Both the position numbers and the translations under genes were made by a program. Positions 43,010 to 51,388 of a DNA stretch of 64,000 nt are shown piece by piece. This DNA comes from Streptomyces sp. SID8374. GTDB lineage: Bacteria; Actinomycetota; Actinomycetes; Streptomycetales; Streptomycetaceae. How positions within the stretch are numbered: the stretch's first letter is position 1; each line of letters starts with the position of its first letter. The stretch lies in assembly GCF_009865135.1 (NCBI RefSeq), contig NZ_WWGH01000001.1, forward strand, positions 4,340,001 through 4,404,000, read 5' to 3'. The notes under the pieces were generated by a model. That model had not been told where the DNA came from, did not search any database, and saw only the letters and a program-made list of their open reading frames with translations.

Positions 43010-43927
43010 TCAGCGGGTGCGCGGGGTGTGGCGGTGGGCCAGCGCCTCGTAGGAGGCGGCGAGGGCGGGCGCGGCGGTCTCGTACGTCCGCTGGGCCACG
43101 CCTATGAACAGGCAGTCCACGACCAGGAGCTGGCTCGTCCGGCTCGACATGGCGGCGGGCCGCAGCTCGCTCTCGCGCGCGGTGGACGTGGTCAGCACAT
43201 GGTCCGCGTACTGCGATACGGGCCCGTCGGGCCGCCCGGTGATCGCGACGGTCGTCGCCCCCCGGTCGAACGCCACTCGCAGCGGTTCGATGACGTCACC
43301 GGTCGACCCCGAGTGCGTGATCGCTATCGCCACGTCGCCGGCGCGCAGCTGCACCGCGTTGGTCACCGCGAGGTGCGGGTCGGTGTGCGCGTGGGCTATC
43401 AGCCCGATCCGGAGCAGCTTCTGCGCCAGGTCCTGGCCGACGAGGGAGGAGGCGCCCACGCCGTAGATGTCGATGCGGCGGGCGGTCGACGCGGCGGCCA
43501 CGGCGGCACCCAGCTGTACGGTGTCCAGCCCGGCGGCGGTGTCCGCGAGGGTCTGCTGCTCGTCGAAGGCGAGCTTGGCGACCACCTCGGCGATCGGGTC
43601 GTCCACCGCGATGTCCGCCGTGACGGCGGGCGACCGCCCGGACTCCTGGTGCGCCGCGAGCCCGGCCAGCGCGAGCCGCAGGTCGCGGTAGCCGGGGTAG
43701 CCGAGGAGGCGGGCGGTGCGGACGACGGTCGCCTCACTGGTGCCGGTGAGCTCGGCGAGACCGGTGACGGTGAGGGCGGCACATCCGGCCGGATCGCCCG
43801 CGACGGCTTCGGCGACCAGCTGCATGGAGCGGGTCATGGAGGGCGCGAGCGTCCGCACCTTCGCGGCGAGGGCCGCGGGGGCGGGCGGGGAGTCGCCGCT
43901 GAAAATTTCCTTCACGTCTTGGGTCAC
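43010..43927 (-). CDS. murR: MurR/RpiR-family regulator
   Basis: 305 residues from a GTG at 43927 (a GTG four codons later is possible; no Shine-Dalgarno is seen). N-terminal RpiR HTH at about 20-95 (LTVTGLAELTGTSEATVVRT, ARLLGYPGYRDLRLAL) and a C-terminal SIS sugar-phosphate domain (IDIYGVGASSLVGQDLAQKL, AIAITHSGSTGDVIEPLRVA). The natural effector in the family is MurNAc-6-P. Directly upstream is a 17-bp inverted repeat (43930-43946) that is likely its own operator, and it heads the murQ-PTS cluster. Confidence 0.9.
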   Translation of the reverse strand: MTQDVKEIFSGDSPPAPAALAAKVRTLAPSMTRSMQLVAEAVAGDPAGCAALTVTGLAELTGTSEATVVRTARLLGYPGYRDLRLALAGLAAHQESGRSPAVTADIAVDDPIAEVVAKLAFDEQQTLADTAAGLDTVQLGAAVAAASTARRIDIYGVGASSLVGQDLAQKLLRIGLIAHAHTDPHLAVTNAVQLRAGDVAIAITHSGSTGDVIEPLRVAFDRGATTVAITGRPDGPVSQYADHVLTTSTARESELRPAAMSSRTSQLLVVDCLFIGVAQRTYETAAPALAASYEALAHRHTPRTR

Positions 43928-43929
43928 AT

Positions 43930-43946
43930 CTGAAAGATATTTTCAG
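43930..43946. promoter_or_regulatory. Inverted repeat, probable MurR operator
   Basis: CTGAAA-GATAT-TTTCAG, only 2 bp before the GTG start. A related CTGAAAATTTCC lies just inside the gene (about 43900). Because it abuts the start, binding would block both promoter and initiation. Confidence 0.7.
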
Positions 43947-43998
43947 GCCCGGGGTCCGTCAACCCCCTGTGGTCTCCGCCTTCGGCGGCGGGCGGTCC

Positions 43999-44268
43999 TC
44001 AGCGGCCCCTCGGCCAGCGGGCGTCGTCCAGCGTGTACTCGTGCACGGAGAAGCCGTCGGGAGCCTGGGCGAACCCGGGCAGCGTGCGCGCTCCGGCGAT
44101 GCGCTCCTCGGCCCGCAGCCGGGTGGAGTAGAGCCCGAGAAGCTTGAAGCTGTCCTCGCCGTCGTCCCGGAAGAGCGGCTCACCGTCCTCCATGAAATCG
44201 GGGGCCGTACTGCCGGGGGTGAGGGAGAGGTGGTGCCGGTGCACCAGAAGGTAGACGGTCCGACTCAT
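43999..44268 (-). CDS. DUF7336-like small protein, 89 aa
   Basis: Starts MSRTVYLLVHRHHLSL and has the pattern FKLLGLYSTRLRAEERIAGA and LPGFAQAPDGFSVHEYTLDD, which fits the DUF7336-type family (a hydrophobic start, a short-turn YSS/T-AE helix and PGF...GF...Y.L). The ATG overlaps the stop of the upstream paralogue by 4 nt (44265-44268). Function unknown; soluble. Confidence 0.72.
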   Translation of the reverse strand: MSRTVYLLVHRHHLSLTPGSTAPDFMEDGEPLFRDDGEDSFKLLGLYSTRLRAEERIAGARTLPGFAQAPDGFSVHEYTLDDARWPRGR

Positions 44269-44666
44269 TTCACGTCCTCGTGTCTGTCCGCCGGATGTCT
44301 GTCCGCCGGCGGGAATGTCTGTCCGCCGGTCGGGCAGGGGGATGGGTCAGTCTGCTGGTGGCCCTCCGGGTACTCCGTGAAATACCCGTCGGTCCACATG
44401 TCCTCGTCCAGCACCAGGGGGGAGATGTCGAAGCAGTCGGGCTCGTCACGGAAGCCCGGCAGCTCTCTCGACAGCCCTCGCCGCGCCTCTGCCGCCGCCT
44501 CGTCCGTGAAGATCCCGAGGATTCTCCATTCCTCCTCGTCCACGTGCATCTCGCCGTCCGGGTCCCGGTGGGTCGTCCGCCCGTCCTCGTCCACGACGAG
44601 ATGCCGCGCGTGCCACAGCACGAACACTTCGTCCACTTCGTCGCCCGTTCCACGGTCAGCCGCCAT
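44265..44666 (-). CDS. DUF7336-like small protein with repeat tail, 133 aa
   Basis: A paralogue of the protein encoded next to it: VDEVFVLWHARHLVVDEDG, WRILGIFTDEAAAEARRGL, LPGFRDEPDCFDISPLVLDE. It has a longer tail, FPPADRHPADRHEDVK, that is made of a 15-bp repeat at the DNA level (44281-44329). Start is uncertain: both 44666 and 44684 are ATGs with a good GGAGG 8-9 nt upstream, because an 18-bp block of Shine-Dalgarno plus ATG is duplicated in frame. Use of the upstream ATG adds MKEAHT. Confidence 0.7.
   Translation of the reverse strand: MAADRGTGDEVDEVFVLWHARHLVVDEDGRTTHRDPDGEMHVDEEEWRILGIFTDEAAAEARRGLSRELPGFRDEPDCFDISPLVLDEDMWTDGYFTEYPEGHQQTDPSPCPTGGQTFPPADRHPADRHEDVK
44281..44329. repeat. 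Three direct repeats in the 3' end of a small gene
   Basis: TGTCTGTCCGCCGG at 44281-44294, 44296-44309 and 44316-44329, in the last codons of the gene 44265-44666. Confidence 0.8.
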
Positions 44667-44702
44667 GGTGTGCGCCTCCTTCATGGTGGGTGCCTCCTTC
44701 GT
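44667..44702 (-). promoter_or_regulatory. Tandem duplicated ribosome-binding site and start
   Basis: Read on the minus strand, AAGGAGGC-(A)CCCACC-ATG is followed at once by AAGGAGGC-GCACACC-ATG. Each 18-bp unit is a complete initiation signal in the same frame. Confidence 0.7.
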
Positions 44703-44748
44703 CCGCGCTCCCGAACACTGCCGTAGGTGTGGGGCGCACAATAGGGGC

Positions 44749-45117
44749 ATGGAGCTGAACCCCCTGGAGCAGGCACTGCACACCGCCCGCGCGCTGGTCA
44801 TGGCCGATCTCGTCGCGGGAGACGTCGCCGAGGCCGATGTCGTCTCGCTCGTCGAGGACGCCGTGACGCACCGCCGGTGGTGGGTGGAGCAGTGGCCCGA
44901 GGGTGCGGAGTTCGTCGCCGGGCTGATCGCCCAGGACGTGCAGGACGCCCTGCTGGAGAAGTACGGGCGGTGGCCGCTCTGCCCCGCCTGCGCCGAGGAC
45001 GAGCCGCACGCGCTGGACGTGGAGCCGGAGCTGGGGCCCGACCCGCACTGGGTGTGCGTCAAGGCGGCCGTGGCCGTGGCACCCGTGGGGGCGCTGGGCG
45101 AGGTACTGCGGCGGTGA
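44749..45117 (+). CDS. Small conserved actinobacterial protein, 122 aa
   Basis: ATG at 44749. Helical first half (LEQALHTARALVMADLVAGD, WWVEQWPEGAEFVAGLIAQD) and a Cys/His-containing end (LCPACAEDEPHALDVEPELG, PDPHWVCVKA) that could bind zinc. Similar proteins precede DUF4031 genes in Streptomyces. Its stop overlaps the next GTG start by 4 nt (GTGA). Function unknown. Confidence 0.75.
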   Translation: MELNPLEQALHTARALVMADLVAGDVAEADVVSLVEDAVTHRRWWVEQWPEGAEFVAGLIAQDVQDALLEKYGRWPLCPACAEDEPHALDVEPELGPDPHWVCVKAAVAVAPVGALGEVLRR

Positions 45118-45383
45118 CCCTCTACATCGACCCGCCCACCTGGCCCGGACACGGCCGCCTCTGGTCGCACCTGGTCAGCGACGTGTCGTTCGAGGAGCTG
45201 CACACCTTCGCCGCCGCGATCGGCTGCCCGCCGCGCGCGTTCGAGCGCGACCACTACGACGTACCGGAGGCGTATTACGCGGACGCCGTACGGGCGGGGG
45301 CGCGGGAGATCGGCTCGAAGGAGCTGGTGCGCCGCCTCACGGCCGCCGGACTCCGGCGGCCCAAGGGGCGGGCGTCGGCTTAG
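45114..45383 (+). CDS. DUF4031 protein, 89 aa
   Basis: GTG start coupled to the preceding gene. Family hallmarks: TLYIDPPTWPGHGRLWSHLV, SFEELHTFAAAIGCPPRAFE, RDHYDVPEAYYADAV and ELVRRLTAAGL. DUF4031 proteins are small, soluble and of unknown function; they may have a metal-binding site from the conserved Asp, His and Tyr residues. Confidence 0.9.
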   Translation: MTLYIDPPTWPGHGRLWSHLVSDVSFEELHTFAAAIGCPPRAFERDHYDVPEAYYADAVRAGAREIGSKELVRRLTAAGLRRPKGRASA

Positions 45384-45413
45384 GGGCGCGCGACGGCTCA
45401 GGGGGCGCCGACG

Positions 45414-45453
45414 GCGCTCAGGGCTGGGCGGGGGCGCTCAGGGCTGGGTGGAG
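45414..45453. repeat. 20-bp tandem repeat at the end of the MFS gene
   Basis: GCGCTCAGGGCTGGGCGGGG (45414-45433) and GCGCTCAGGGCTGGGTGGAG (45434-45453). The second copy contains the TGA stop (45438-45440, minus strand) of the MFS gene; the first lies beyond it. Confidence 0.8.
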
Positions 45454-46766
45454 GCGGGGCCCTGTGCCCCCGCCGCGCACTCGGCCGTCCCGGCGGCCGG
45501 TGCCGTACGCCCCGAGGAGTCCGGGCGGACTGCCTGTCCCGCCCCGGCCGTGCTCTTCGCGATCAGCCGTGAACGCGAGACGCCGTCCCCGCCGCGCTGG
45601 AGCCGCAGCGACACCGCCACCGCCGCCAGGGCCAGGACCGTCATCCCCGCGCCCGCCCACGCCGTCGCCGCGAAGCCGAAGTCCGCGTCGATCACCGTGC
45701 CGCCCAGCCACGGGCCGCTCGTGTTGCCCAGGTTGAACGCGGCCGTCGTCGTGGCGCCGGCCAGCGTCGGGGCCGCCCCGGCCACGTTGAACATCCGGGC
45801 GTTGAGCGCGGGGGCCGTGAAGAACGCCGACAGGCCCAGCAGGAACGCCAGCGCGACGACCGCGATCTGGCTGGAGGCGAACAGGGCCAGCGCCGCCAGG
45901 AACACCGTGGACGCCGTGATTCCGGTGAGCAGCACCCCGAAGAGGTGCGCGTCCGCGACCCGGCCGCCGATCGTCGTACCGATCAGCGCTCCGATCCCGA
46001 ACAGGCCGAGGATCCACGGCACCCACCCCGAGTCCAGGCCCGCCACATCCGTCAGCAGCGGCGCCAGGTAGCTGAACGCGCAGAACACCCCGCCCGCCGC
46101 GAGTGCGGTGATCACGATGGCCAGCCAGACCTGCCGGTCCCGGTAGATCGCCAGTTCCTGCCGCAGTTGCGGCTTCTTCTCCGGCAGCGGGATGTACGGG
46201 ATGCGGGTGACGACCCCGACCAGGGCGACGGCCGAGGCCACACCCACCGCCCAGAACGCCGACCGCCAGCCGAGGTGCTCGCCGAGGAAGGCCCCCATCG
46301 GCACGCCCAGCACGTTGGCGATCGACAGGCCGCCGATCATCACGGCCATCGCCCGGGCCCGCTGGTTCACCGGGACCATCGCGATGGCCACCGCCGCCCC
46401 GACCGCCCAGAACCCCGCACAGGCGAGCGCGCTCACCACCCGGGAGGCGAAGAGCACCTCGTACGTCGGCGCCAGCGCGCCCGCCACCTGCCCGAGGCCG
46501 AAGACCGAGATCAGCGCGATCAGGGTCGTCCGGCGGGGCAGCCGCAGCGTGGCCACGGCGAGCAGCGGGGCGCCGACCACCATGCCGATCGCGAAGGCGG
46601 ATATGAGAAGCCCGGCCTGCGGGATCGAGACGTTCATGTCGTCGGCGATCGGCGGCAGCAGACCCGACAGCATGAACTCACTGGTGCCGAGGGCGAAGAC
46701 CGAGAGGCCGAGGATGTACACGGCCAGCGGCATGGGCGTGCGGCGGCGGGAGGTGGAGTCGGGCAT
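45438..46766 (-). CDS. MFS exporter, Cmx/CmrA chloramphenicol-type
   Basis: 442 residues from the ATG at 46766 (ATG at 46733, where similarity begins, is the alternative). Twelve helices. The first, VYILGLSVFALGTSEFMLSG, is typical of the DHA1 Cmx/Cml group, as are LISAFAIGMVVGAPLLAVAT and GGLSIANVLGVPMGAFLGEH. A cytoplasmic C-terminal tail of about 50 residues is rich in Ala, Gly and Thr. It probably exports phenicols or similar small molecules; resistance is not shown by sequence alone. Confidence 0.85.
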   Translation of the reverse strand: MPDSTSRRRTPMPLAVYILGLSVFALGTSEFMLSGLLPPIADDMNVSIPQAGLLISAFAIGMVVGAPLLAVATLRLPRRTTLIALISVFGLGQVAGALAPTYEVLFASRVVSALACAGFWAVGAAVAIAMVPVNQRARAMAVMIGGLSIANVLGVPMGAFLGEHLGWRSAFWAVGVASAVALVGVVTRIPYIPLPEKKPQLRQELAIYRDRQVWLAIVITALAAGGVFCAFSYLAPLLTDVAGLDSGWVPWILGLFGIGALIGTTIGGRVADAHLFGVLLTGITASTVFLAALALFASSQIAVVALAFLLGLSAFFTAPALNARMFNVAGAAPTLAGATTTAAFNLGNTSGPWLGGTVIDADFGFAATAWAGAGMTVLALAAVAVSLRLQRGGDGVSRSRLIAKSTAGAGQAVRPDSSGRTAPAAGTAECAAGAQGPASTQP

Positions 46767-46826
46767 GACTCGTCCCAACGCCGGGGAACGTGTCCGCATT
46801 CCCGGTTCTCGGCAGGTGGACAGCCC

Positions 46827-48083
46827 TTACGCGGGCAGGGCGTGCAGCTTCTTGCCGTGCAGGGCGAACACGTGCTTGCCGTCGGTGGCCACCAGCCAGG
46901 CGTGGTAGTCGCCGGACTTGTCGTTGAACGTCCAGCGCAGGGCGCCGTCCTTCGCGTCGAAGGCGTGGATGCCGCCCTGCTCGTCGAGGTCGGTGGCCCC
47001 GTACAGGGTGGAGCCGACCCTCACGAACTGCCGGGGCACCTGCGCGCCCGAGTCCTTGAGCGCCGTGGACTGCCAGACCTTCTTTCCCGTACGCGGGTCG
47101 AGGGCCCACAGCGTCCGGCCGCTGTCCGCGATGTACAGCACGTCGTCCAGGACGGTCGGCTCCCGGAAGGTGGTGAACTGCTCGCCCTCCACGGACCACT
47201 TCTCGGACCCGTCGGACAGCGCGAAGGCCTGGAGCTTCTGCCCCTGCGGGACGATCACCAGGTCCTGGTGGACGGCGAAGGGGCCGTAACTCGTCTTCGT
47301 CGTCTTCTGCGTCCACACCTGCCGGCCGGTGGCGGTGTCGCGCACGGTGAGGTTCTTCTTGAAGTCGGTGTAGACGAGGTAGCGGCCCTGCACGGCGGCG
47401 TGGACCCCGTTCTGCTCGGTGCCGAGGTCGCGCTGCTCCTTCCAGACGAGCTTGCCCGTGCTGCTGTTCAGGGCGGCGATCACGTTGGTACGGGAGGAGT
47501 TGTCGGCCTCCAGGATCTCGGCGATGACGTACACCTGCGTCCCGTCCACCGCGACCGGCCTCGGCTGCCGGTACTCCTTGCCGAGGTGGCTGCGCCAGGT
47601 CTCCTTGCCGGAGGCCGGGGCGTACCCGATGACGCTGCCGTCGTACTTGCCGCTGGCCAGGTACAGGGTGTCGTCGCCGTTGCCGAGCAGCAGCGGGGCG
47701 CCGGGGACCGCGCCGCCCGGCAGCGACCACCGCTCGTCGCCGGTCGCCCCGTCGAGGGCGGCCAGCGGGTCACCGCTCGCGATGACCACACCGGCCACGG
47801 CGACGAGTTCGTCGTTGTCCCCGTACGTCTGCGCCGAGGTCGACTTCGTCCACAGGGGCGCGGGGGTCTTGCCGTCCTCGGGGGCCTTGTCGCCCTCGGC
47901 CTCGGGGGAAGCGGTGCGCGGCGGCGGCGTGCTGCCCCTGCCGCCGGTCGCGAGCTCGTCCTCGCAGCCGGTCAGCCCGGCGCCGAGGGCCGCCATCGTG
48001 ATCCCGGCCCCGGCCAGCCGCAGTATTCGCCGCCGTGAAGATCTGCCGGCCGTCGTGCCGTATCCCGCCAGTCCCTTGGACAT
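46827..48083 (-). CDS. PQQ-type beta-propeller lipoprotein (BamB-like)
   Basis: 418 residues from the ATG at 48083. N-terminus with twin Arg (SSRRRILRLAGAGITMAA) and a lipobox (GLTGC), so probably exported and lipid-anchored. Then a Ser/Pro/Glu-rich linker and repeated PQQ-like blades with the GxxxW core: LDGATGDERWSLPGGA, ASGKETWRSHLGKEY, SSTGKLVWKEQRDLG, DTATGRQVWTQKTTKT, DPRTGKKVWQSTALKD and DAKDGALRWTFNDKS. A scaffold or binding role at the cell surface is likely; no enzyme motif is seen. Confidence 0.85.
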   Translation of the reverse strand: MSKGLAGYGTTAGRSSRRRILRLAGAGITMAALGAGLTGCEDELATGGRGSTPPPRTASPEAEGDKAPEDGKTPAPLWTKSTSAQTYGDNDELVAVAGVVIASGDPLAALDGATGDERWSLPGGAVPGAPLLLGNGDDTLYLASGKYDGSVIGYAPASGKETWRSHLGKEYRQPRPVAVDGTQVYVIAEILEADNSSRTNVIAALNSSTGKLVWKEQRDLGTEQNGVHAAVQGRYLVYTDFKKNLTVRDTATGRQVWTQKTTKTSYGPFAVHQDLVIVPQGQKLQAFALSDGSEKWSVEGEQFTTFREPTVLDDVLYIADSGRTLWALDPRTGKKVWQSTALKDSGAQVPRQFVRVGSTLYGATDLDEQGGIHAFDAKDGALRWTFNDKSGDYHAWLVATDGKHVFALHGKKLHALPA

Positions 48084-48214
48084 GGAGCCGTACCCCCGTG
48101 GAGTCGTCAGAGTGTGTGCAACTGCGATGCCAGACGTTAGCCGCCGGCAGGTGCCCCGGGCCCGGCCAGGGCGTGACCGGAACAACTCCGTGAAGGAACC
48201 GGAACATTTGCCGA

Positions 48215-48904
48215 TCACTGCGGACCGGACGACGACCCCAGCAGCTCCAGCTCCGTCGCCAGGTTGTGCCGGGCCCGCGCCTCCCACTCCGCCGCCCCGT
48301 GCGGCGTACGGAACAGCCTCGGCAGCGCGAGGAGTTGGCGCAGCACCGCCGCCCGCCCCGTCCGGAACGCCTCGTCGGGGACGAACCCGTACTCCTCCCG
48401 CACCTGCGCCGCGTAGTCCGCGTACTCCTGCGGGCTCCCCGCCAGCACCGCCAGGTCCGCGTCGCACAGCACCTCGCCGTTGCGGTCCCCGTCGGCCGGG
48501 TCGTGCGTCACGGTGAGCCGGACCAGCCGCGCGACCTCCGCCGTCACCGCGTCCCCCACCCCCGCCTCGGGCAGCGCCCGTTCGGCGAGGGCGGCGCTGC
48601 GCTCCTCGTTCTCCGTGCGGTCGGGCCGGTACACCGCGTCGTGGAACCAGGCGGCCAGCCGCACCGCGTGCACATCGGCGGCGTACCCGGCGAGCGTGTC
48701 GATCCGGTCCAGGACCGCCGTCAGGTGGGCGGTGGTGTGGTACCGCCGCTGCGGCTCGTCCCAGCGGGCCAGCAGGTTCTCGGCGTACGGCAGCGGGTCG
48801 GGTCCCGCGTCGGGTCCGCCCGCTCCGGAGCGGGCGGCGAGCAGCGCGTCCCGCCAGCGGTCGGGCAGGGCACGGGTGTCGCGGGGGCGCGGGCTGTCCG
48901 TCAT
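48215..48904 (-). CDS. HD-domain phosphohydrolase-like protein
   Basis: 229 residues. The metal-binding His residues are visible in RRYHTTAHL and AAWFHDAVYRPDRTENEERS (the HD), with LVRLTVTHDPADGDRNGEVL and LCDADLAVLAGSP carrying the later ligands. This pattern is that of predicted metal-dependent HD hydrolases common in actinobacteria; the substrate (nucleotide or other phosphate) is unknown. Divergent from the gene at 49080 over a region with five CCGTACGG-like sites. Confidence 0.85.
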   Translation of the reverse strand: MTDSPRPRDTRALPDRWRDALLAARSGAGGPDAGPDPLPYAENLLARWDEPQRRYHTTAHLTAVLDRIDTLAGYAADVHAVRLAAWFHDAVYRPDRTENEERSAALAERALPEAGVGDAVTAEVARLVRLTVTHDPADGDRNGEVLCDADLAVLAGSPQEYADYAAQVREEYGFVPDEAFRTGRAAVLRQLLALPRLFRTPHGAAEWEARARHNLATELELLGSSSGPQ

Positions 48905-48926
48905 GGGACGACCTTAGAGGCTGAGC

Positions 48927-49028
48927 CCCGTACGGCTGAGTGGCCGTGTCCCGTACGGACGAGAGCCTGACTCCCCGTACGGATGCCGGGCCGACCCGTA
49001 CGGACGCGAGGCCGCCCCCCCCGTACCG
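48927..49028. repeat. Five spaced CCCGTACGG sites in a divergent promoter region
   Basis: Sites at 48927-48935, 48950-48958, 48974-48982, 48995-49003 and 49020-49028 (the last CCCGTACCG), 21-25 bp apart, i.e. about two helical turns. CCGTACGG is a palindrome. The motif is common in this DNA, so the regular spacing is the notable part. Confidence 0.5.
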
Positions 49029-49079
49029 ATTCCGGTATCCCGCCCCGGCCGCCAGCCCCCCTGCGGTTGGCTGGGGTCC

Positions 49080-49790
49080 ATGACGACCACGGCCTCCACC
49101 CCCGCCGCCCCCGTACGCGATCCCGAACTCCCCGGTCTGCTCCTGCGCACCGAGCGCGACGCCTTCCTCCCGCTGCTGCGCGCCACCCCCGAGGCCGCGT
49201 ACGGCCTGCGCACCGCGTGCCCCGGCTGGACCGTCCGCCATGTCCTCGCGCACTGCGCCGCCGCCCTGACCCGGGTGGTCGAGGACCGGCTGGAGAAGGG
49301 GGTGTTCTCGCCCGAGTCCAACGAGCGGGACATCGCGGAGCGCGCCGAACTGCCCCTGGCCGCCCTCCTCGACGAGCTGGAACGCGGGATGACCGAGGCC
49401 GGCCCGGTGATCGCCGCCGCGGGCGGGAAGCTGGACGGGGTCGCGCTCGGCGAGTGGGTGCACGCGGGGGACGTGCGCGAGGCGTGGGGCCTCGACGGCG
49501 CGTACGCCGGGCACGGACTGGCGTACGCCCTGGGGCTGCTGGAGGGCGTGGCGTACCGGAAGGAGATGCCGCAGGTCGTCGCGGACGTGGAGTCGGAGGG
49601 CTGGGGAGGGCCGCGCCCGCTCGGCGTCCCCTCGCCCGAGGGGCGGCCCGCAGGCCGGTACCGAGGCGACGGGCCCACGCTGATCCGGCTGTACGCGAAC
49701 CGGCCGCTGGTGGGCTCGCGGTACGAGCTGCACGGCGTACGGGAGGGCGACCTGCACCTCTTCGACCGGCCGTCGAAGCCGGCGGACTGA
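49080..49790 (+). CDS. Mycothiol-dependent maleylpyruvate-isomerase-family enzyme
   Basis: 236 residues. N-terminal DinB/MDMPI domain with CPGWTVRHVLAHCAAAL, EWVHAGDVREAWGLDG (metal-binding His residues), and a C-terminal part (TLIRLYANRPLVGSRYELHG) like the SCP2-type MDMPI_C. Members use mycothiol as cofactor or are metal-dependent transferases; substrate unknown. The start ATG is preceded by GGTC but no clear Shine-Dalgarno. Confidence 0.8.
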   Translation: MTTTASTPAAPVRDPELPGLLLRTERDAFLPLLRATPEAAYGLRTACPGWTVRHVLAHCAAALTRVVEDRLEKGVFSPESNERDIAERAELPLAALLDELERGMTEAGPVIAAAGGKLDGVALGEWVHAGDVREAWGLDGAYAGHGLAYALGLLEGVAYRKEMPQVVADVESEGWGGPRPLGVPSPEGRPAGRYRGDGPTLIRLYANRPLVGSRYELHGVREGDLHLFDRPSKPAD

Positions 49791-49862
49791 CAGGGCGCGC
49801 GGAAGGTTCCGCCCCTCGGACCGGCCCTTGTCGCCCCGGAGCCGAGTCAATAGCGTGCGCTC

Positions 49863-50618
49863 GTGAAGATGGACCTGAACGCGGATCTCGGTGAGGGCTT
49901 CGGCCGCTGGACCCTGACCGACGACGAAGCGCTCCTCGCCTGTGTCACCAGCGCCAATGTGGCGTGCGGCTTCCACGCGGGTGACGCCTCCGTCATGCGG
50001 CGGGTCTGTGACGCGGCGGCCGCGCGCGGCGTACGGATCGGGGCGCAGGTCTCCTACCGGGATCTGGCCGGGTTCGGGCGGCGGTCGATGGACGTGCCGT
50101 CCGACGAGCTGGCCGCCGAGATCGCGTACCAGATAGGCGCCCTGCGGGTGTTCGCCGAAGCGGCCGGCTCCACCGTCTCGTACGTCAAACCGCACGGCGC
50201 CCTCTACAACCGCACCGTCCACGACGAGGAGCAGGCCGCCGCCGTCGTCGCGGGCGTCCGGCTCGCGGGCGGCGGCCTCACCGTCCTCGGGCTGCCCGGC
50301 TCCCATCTGCTCGCCCACGCTTCTGCCGCCGGGCTGCCCGCCGCGGAGGAGGCCTTCGCCGACCGGGCGTACACCGCACAGGGGACGCTGGTCCCGCGCG
50401 GCGAACCGGGGGCGGTGGTGCACGACGCCGACGAGGTCGTACGTCGCGGTGTCGGCATGGCGCTGGACCGGGCGGTCACCGCGGCGGACGGCAGCCGGAT
50501 ACCCGTCGAGGCGCGCTCGCTCTGCGTCCACGGCGACACCCCGGGCGCCGCTGCCCTCGCCCGCCGGGTGCGGGCGGCGCTGGAGGACGCGGGCGTCCTG
50601 GTGGAGGCGTTCACATGA
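49863..50618 (+). CDS. pxpA: 5-oxoprolinase subunit A
   Basis: 251 residues from a GTG (an ATG two codons later would also serve). LamB/YcsF family: MDLNADLGEGFGRW, NVACGFHAGDASVMRRVC, IGAQVSYRDLAGFGRRSMDV, YVKPHGALYN and SLCVHGDTPGA. With PxpB and PxpC it opens 5-oxoproline to glutamate at the cost of ATP. Overlaps pxpB by 4 nt. The order A-B-C with 4-nt overlaps leaves little doubt on function. Confidence 0.95.
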   Translation: MKMDLNADLGEGFGRWTLTDDEALLACVTSANVACGFHAGDASVMRRVCDAAAARGVRIGAQVSYRDLAGFGRRSMDVPSDELAAEIAYQIGALRVFAEAAGSTVSYVKPHGALYNRTVHDEEQAAAVVAGVRLAGGGLTVLGLPGSHLLAHASAAGLPAAEEAFADRAYTAQGTLVPRGEPGAVVHDADEVVRRGVGMALDRAVTAADGSRIPVEARSLCVHGDTPGAAALARRVRAALEDAGVLVEAFT

Positions 50619-51388
50619 GCCCGAGGGATGACGCTGGGAAGGTGCGCGTGCTGCCTGCCGGGGCGCACGCCCTCCTCGTCGAACTGGCCGACGGCGACCA
50701 CGCCGAGGCCTTCCACGCCGAGCTTCTCCGCCGCCGCGAGCGGGGCGCACTCCCCGGCGTACGCGAGATCGTCCCCGGCGCCCGGACCGTTCTGCTGGAC
50801 GGGATCGGCGACCAGGCAAATGCTGGAGAGAGCGCCTCCGCACTCCGCGACCGGCTTGCGCGCGATCTCGTCACCTGGGTCCTGCCGCCTCTGCGCCACG
50901 AGGCGCGCGACGCGGTCGAGATCCCCGTCGTCTACGACGGCCCCGATCTGGCGGAGGTCGCCGCGCTCTGGGGTGTCGGCGTCGACGAGGTGTCCGCGCT
51001 CCACTCGCGTACCGCGTTCCGGGTGGCCTTCTGCGGGTTCGCGCCCGGGTTCGGCTATCTGACCGGGCTGCCCGAGCGGCTGCATGTGCCCCGGCGCACG
51101 ACCCCGCGTACGAGGGTTCCGGCCGGGGCGCTGGCCCTCGCCGGGCCGTACACCGGGGTCTACCCGCGCCCTTCGCCCGGCGGCTGGCAGCTCATCGGGC
51201 GGATGGTGGACCCGGCGGCCCTGTGGGACCCGGGCAGGGAACCGGCGGCGCTGCTCGGACCGGGGACCCGGGTCCGGTTCGTGGCGGCGGAGCCGGAGCC
51301 GGGACCCGCTTCCCGTGGAGCGGCGCCCCTGCCCATGCCTCGCGCGGCGGAGACCGTACCCACGTCCCGTACGGAGTCGCGCTCATGA
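50615..51388 (+). CDS. pxpB: 5-oxoprolinase subunit B
   Basis: 257 residues. KipI-like domain: VRVLPAGAHALLVELADG, PGVREIVPGARTVLLD, HSRTAFRVAFCGFAPGFGYL, PRRTTPRTRVPAGALALAGP and GGWQLIGR. The C-terminal 25 residues are low complexity and likely disordered. Coupled to pxpA and pxpC by ATGA overlaps. Confidence 0.94.
   Translation: MSPRDDAGKVRVLPAGAHALLVELADGDHAEAFHAELLRRRERGALPGVREIVPGARTVLLDGIGDQANAGESASALRDRLARDLVTWVLPPLRHEARDAVEIPVVYDGPDLAEVAALWGVGVDEVSALHSRTAFRVAFCGFAPGFGYLTGLPERLHVPRRTTPRTRVPAGALALAGPYTGVYPRPSPGGWQLIGRMVDPAALWDPGREPAALLGPGTRVRFVAAEPEPGPASRGAAPLPMPRAAETVPTSRTESRS

Noticed and set aside
46827..50843. A 1338-codon open frame on the minus strand
   Set aside because: Only the part from 48083 down encodes a recognisable protein (the propeller). 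The upstream 900 codons are Arg/Gly/Ala-rich shadow sequence antisense to pxpA, the mycothiol-type gene and others.
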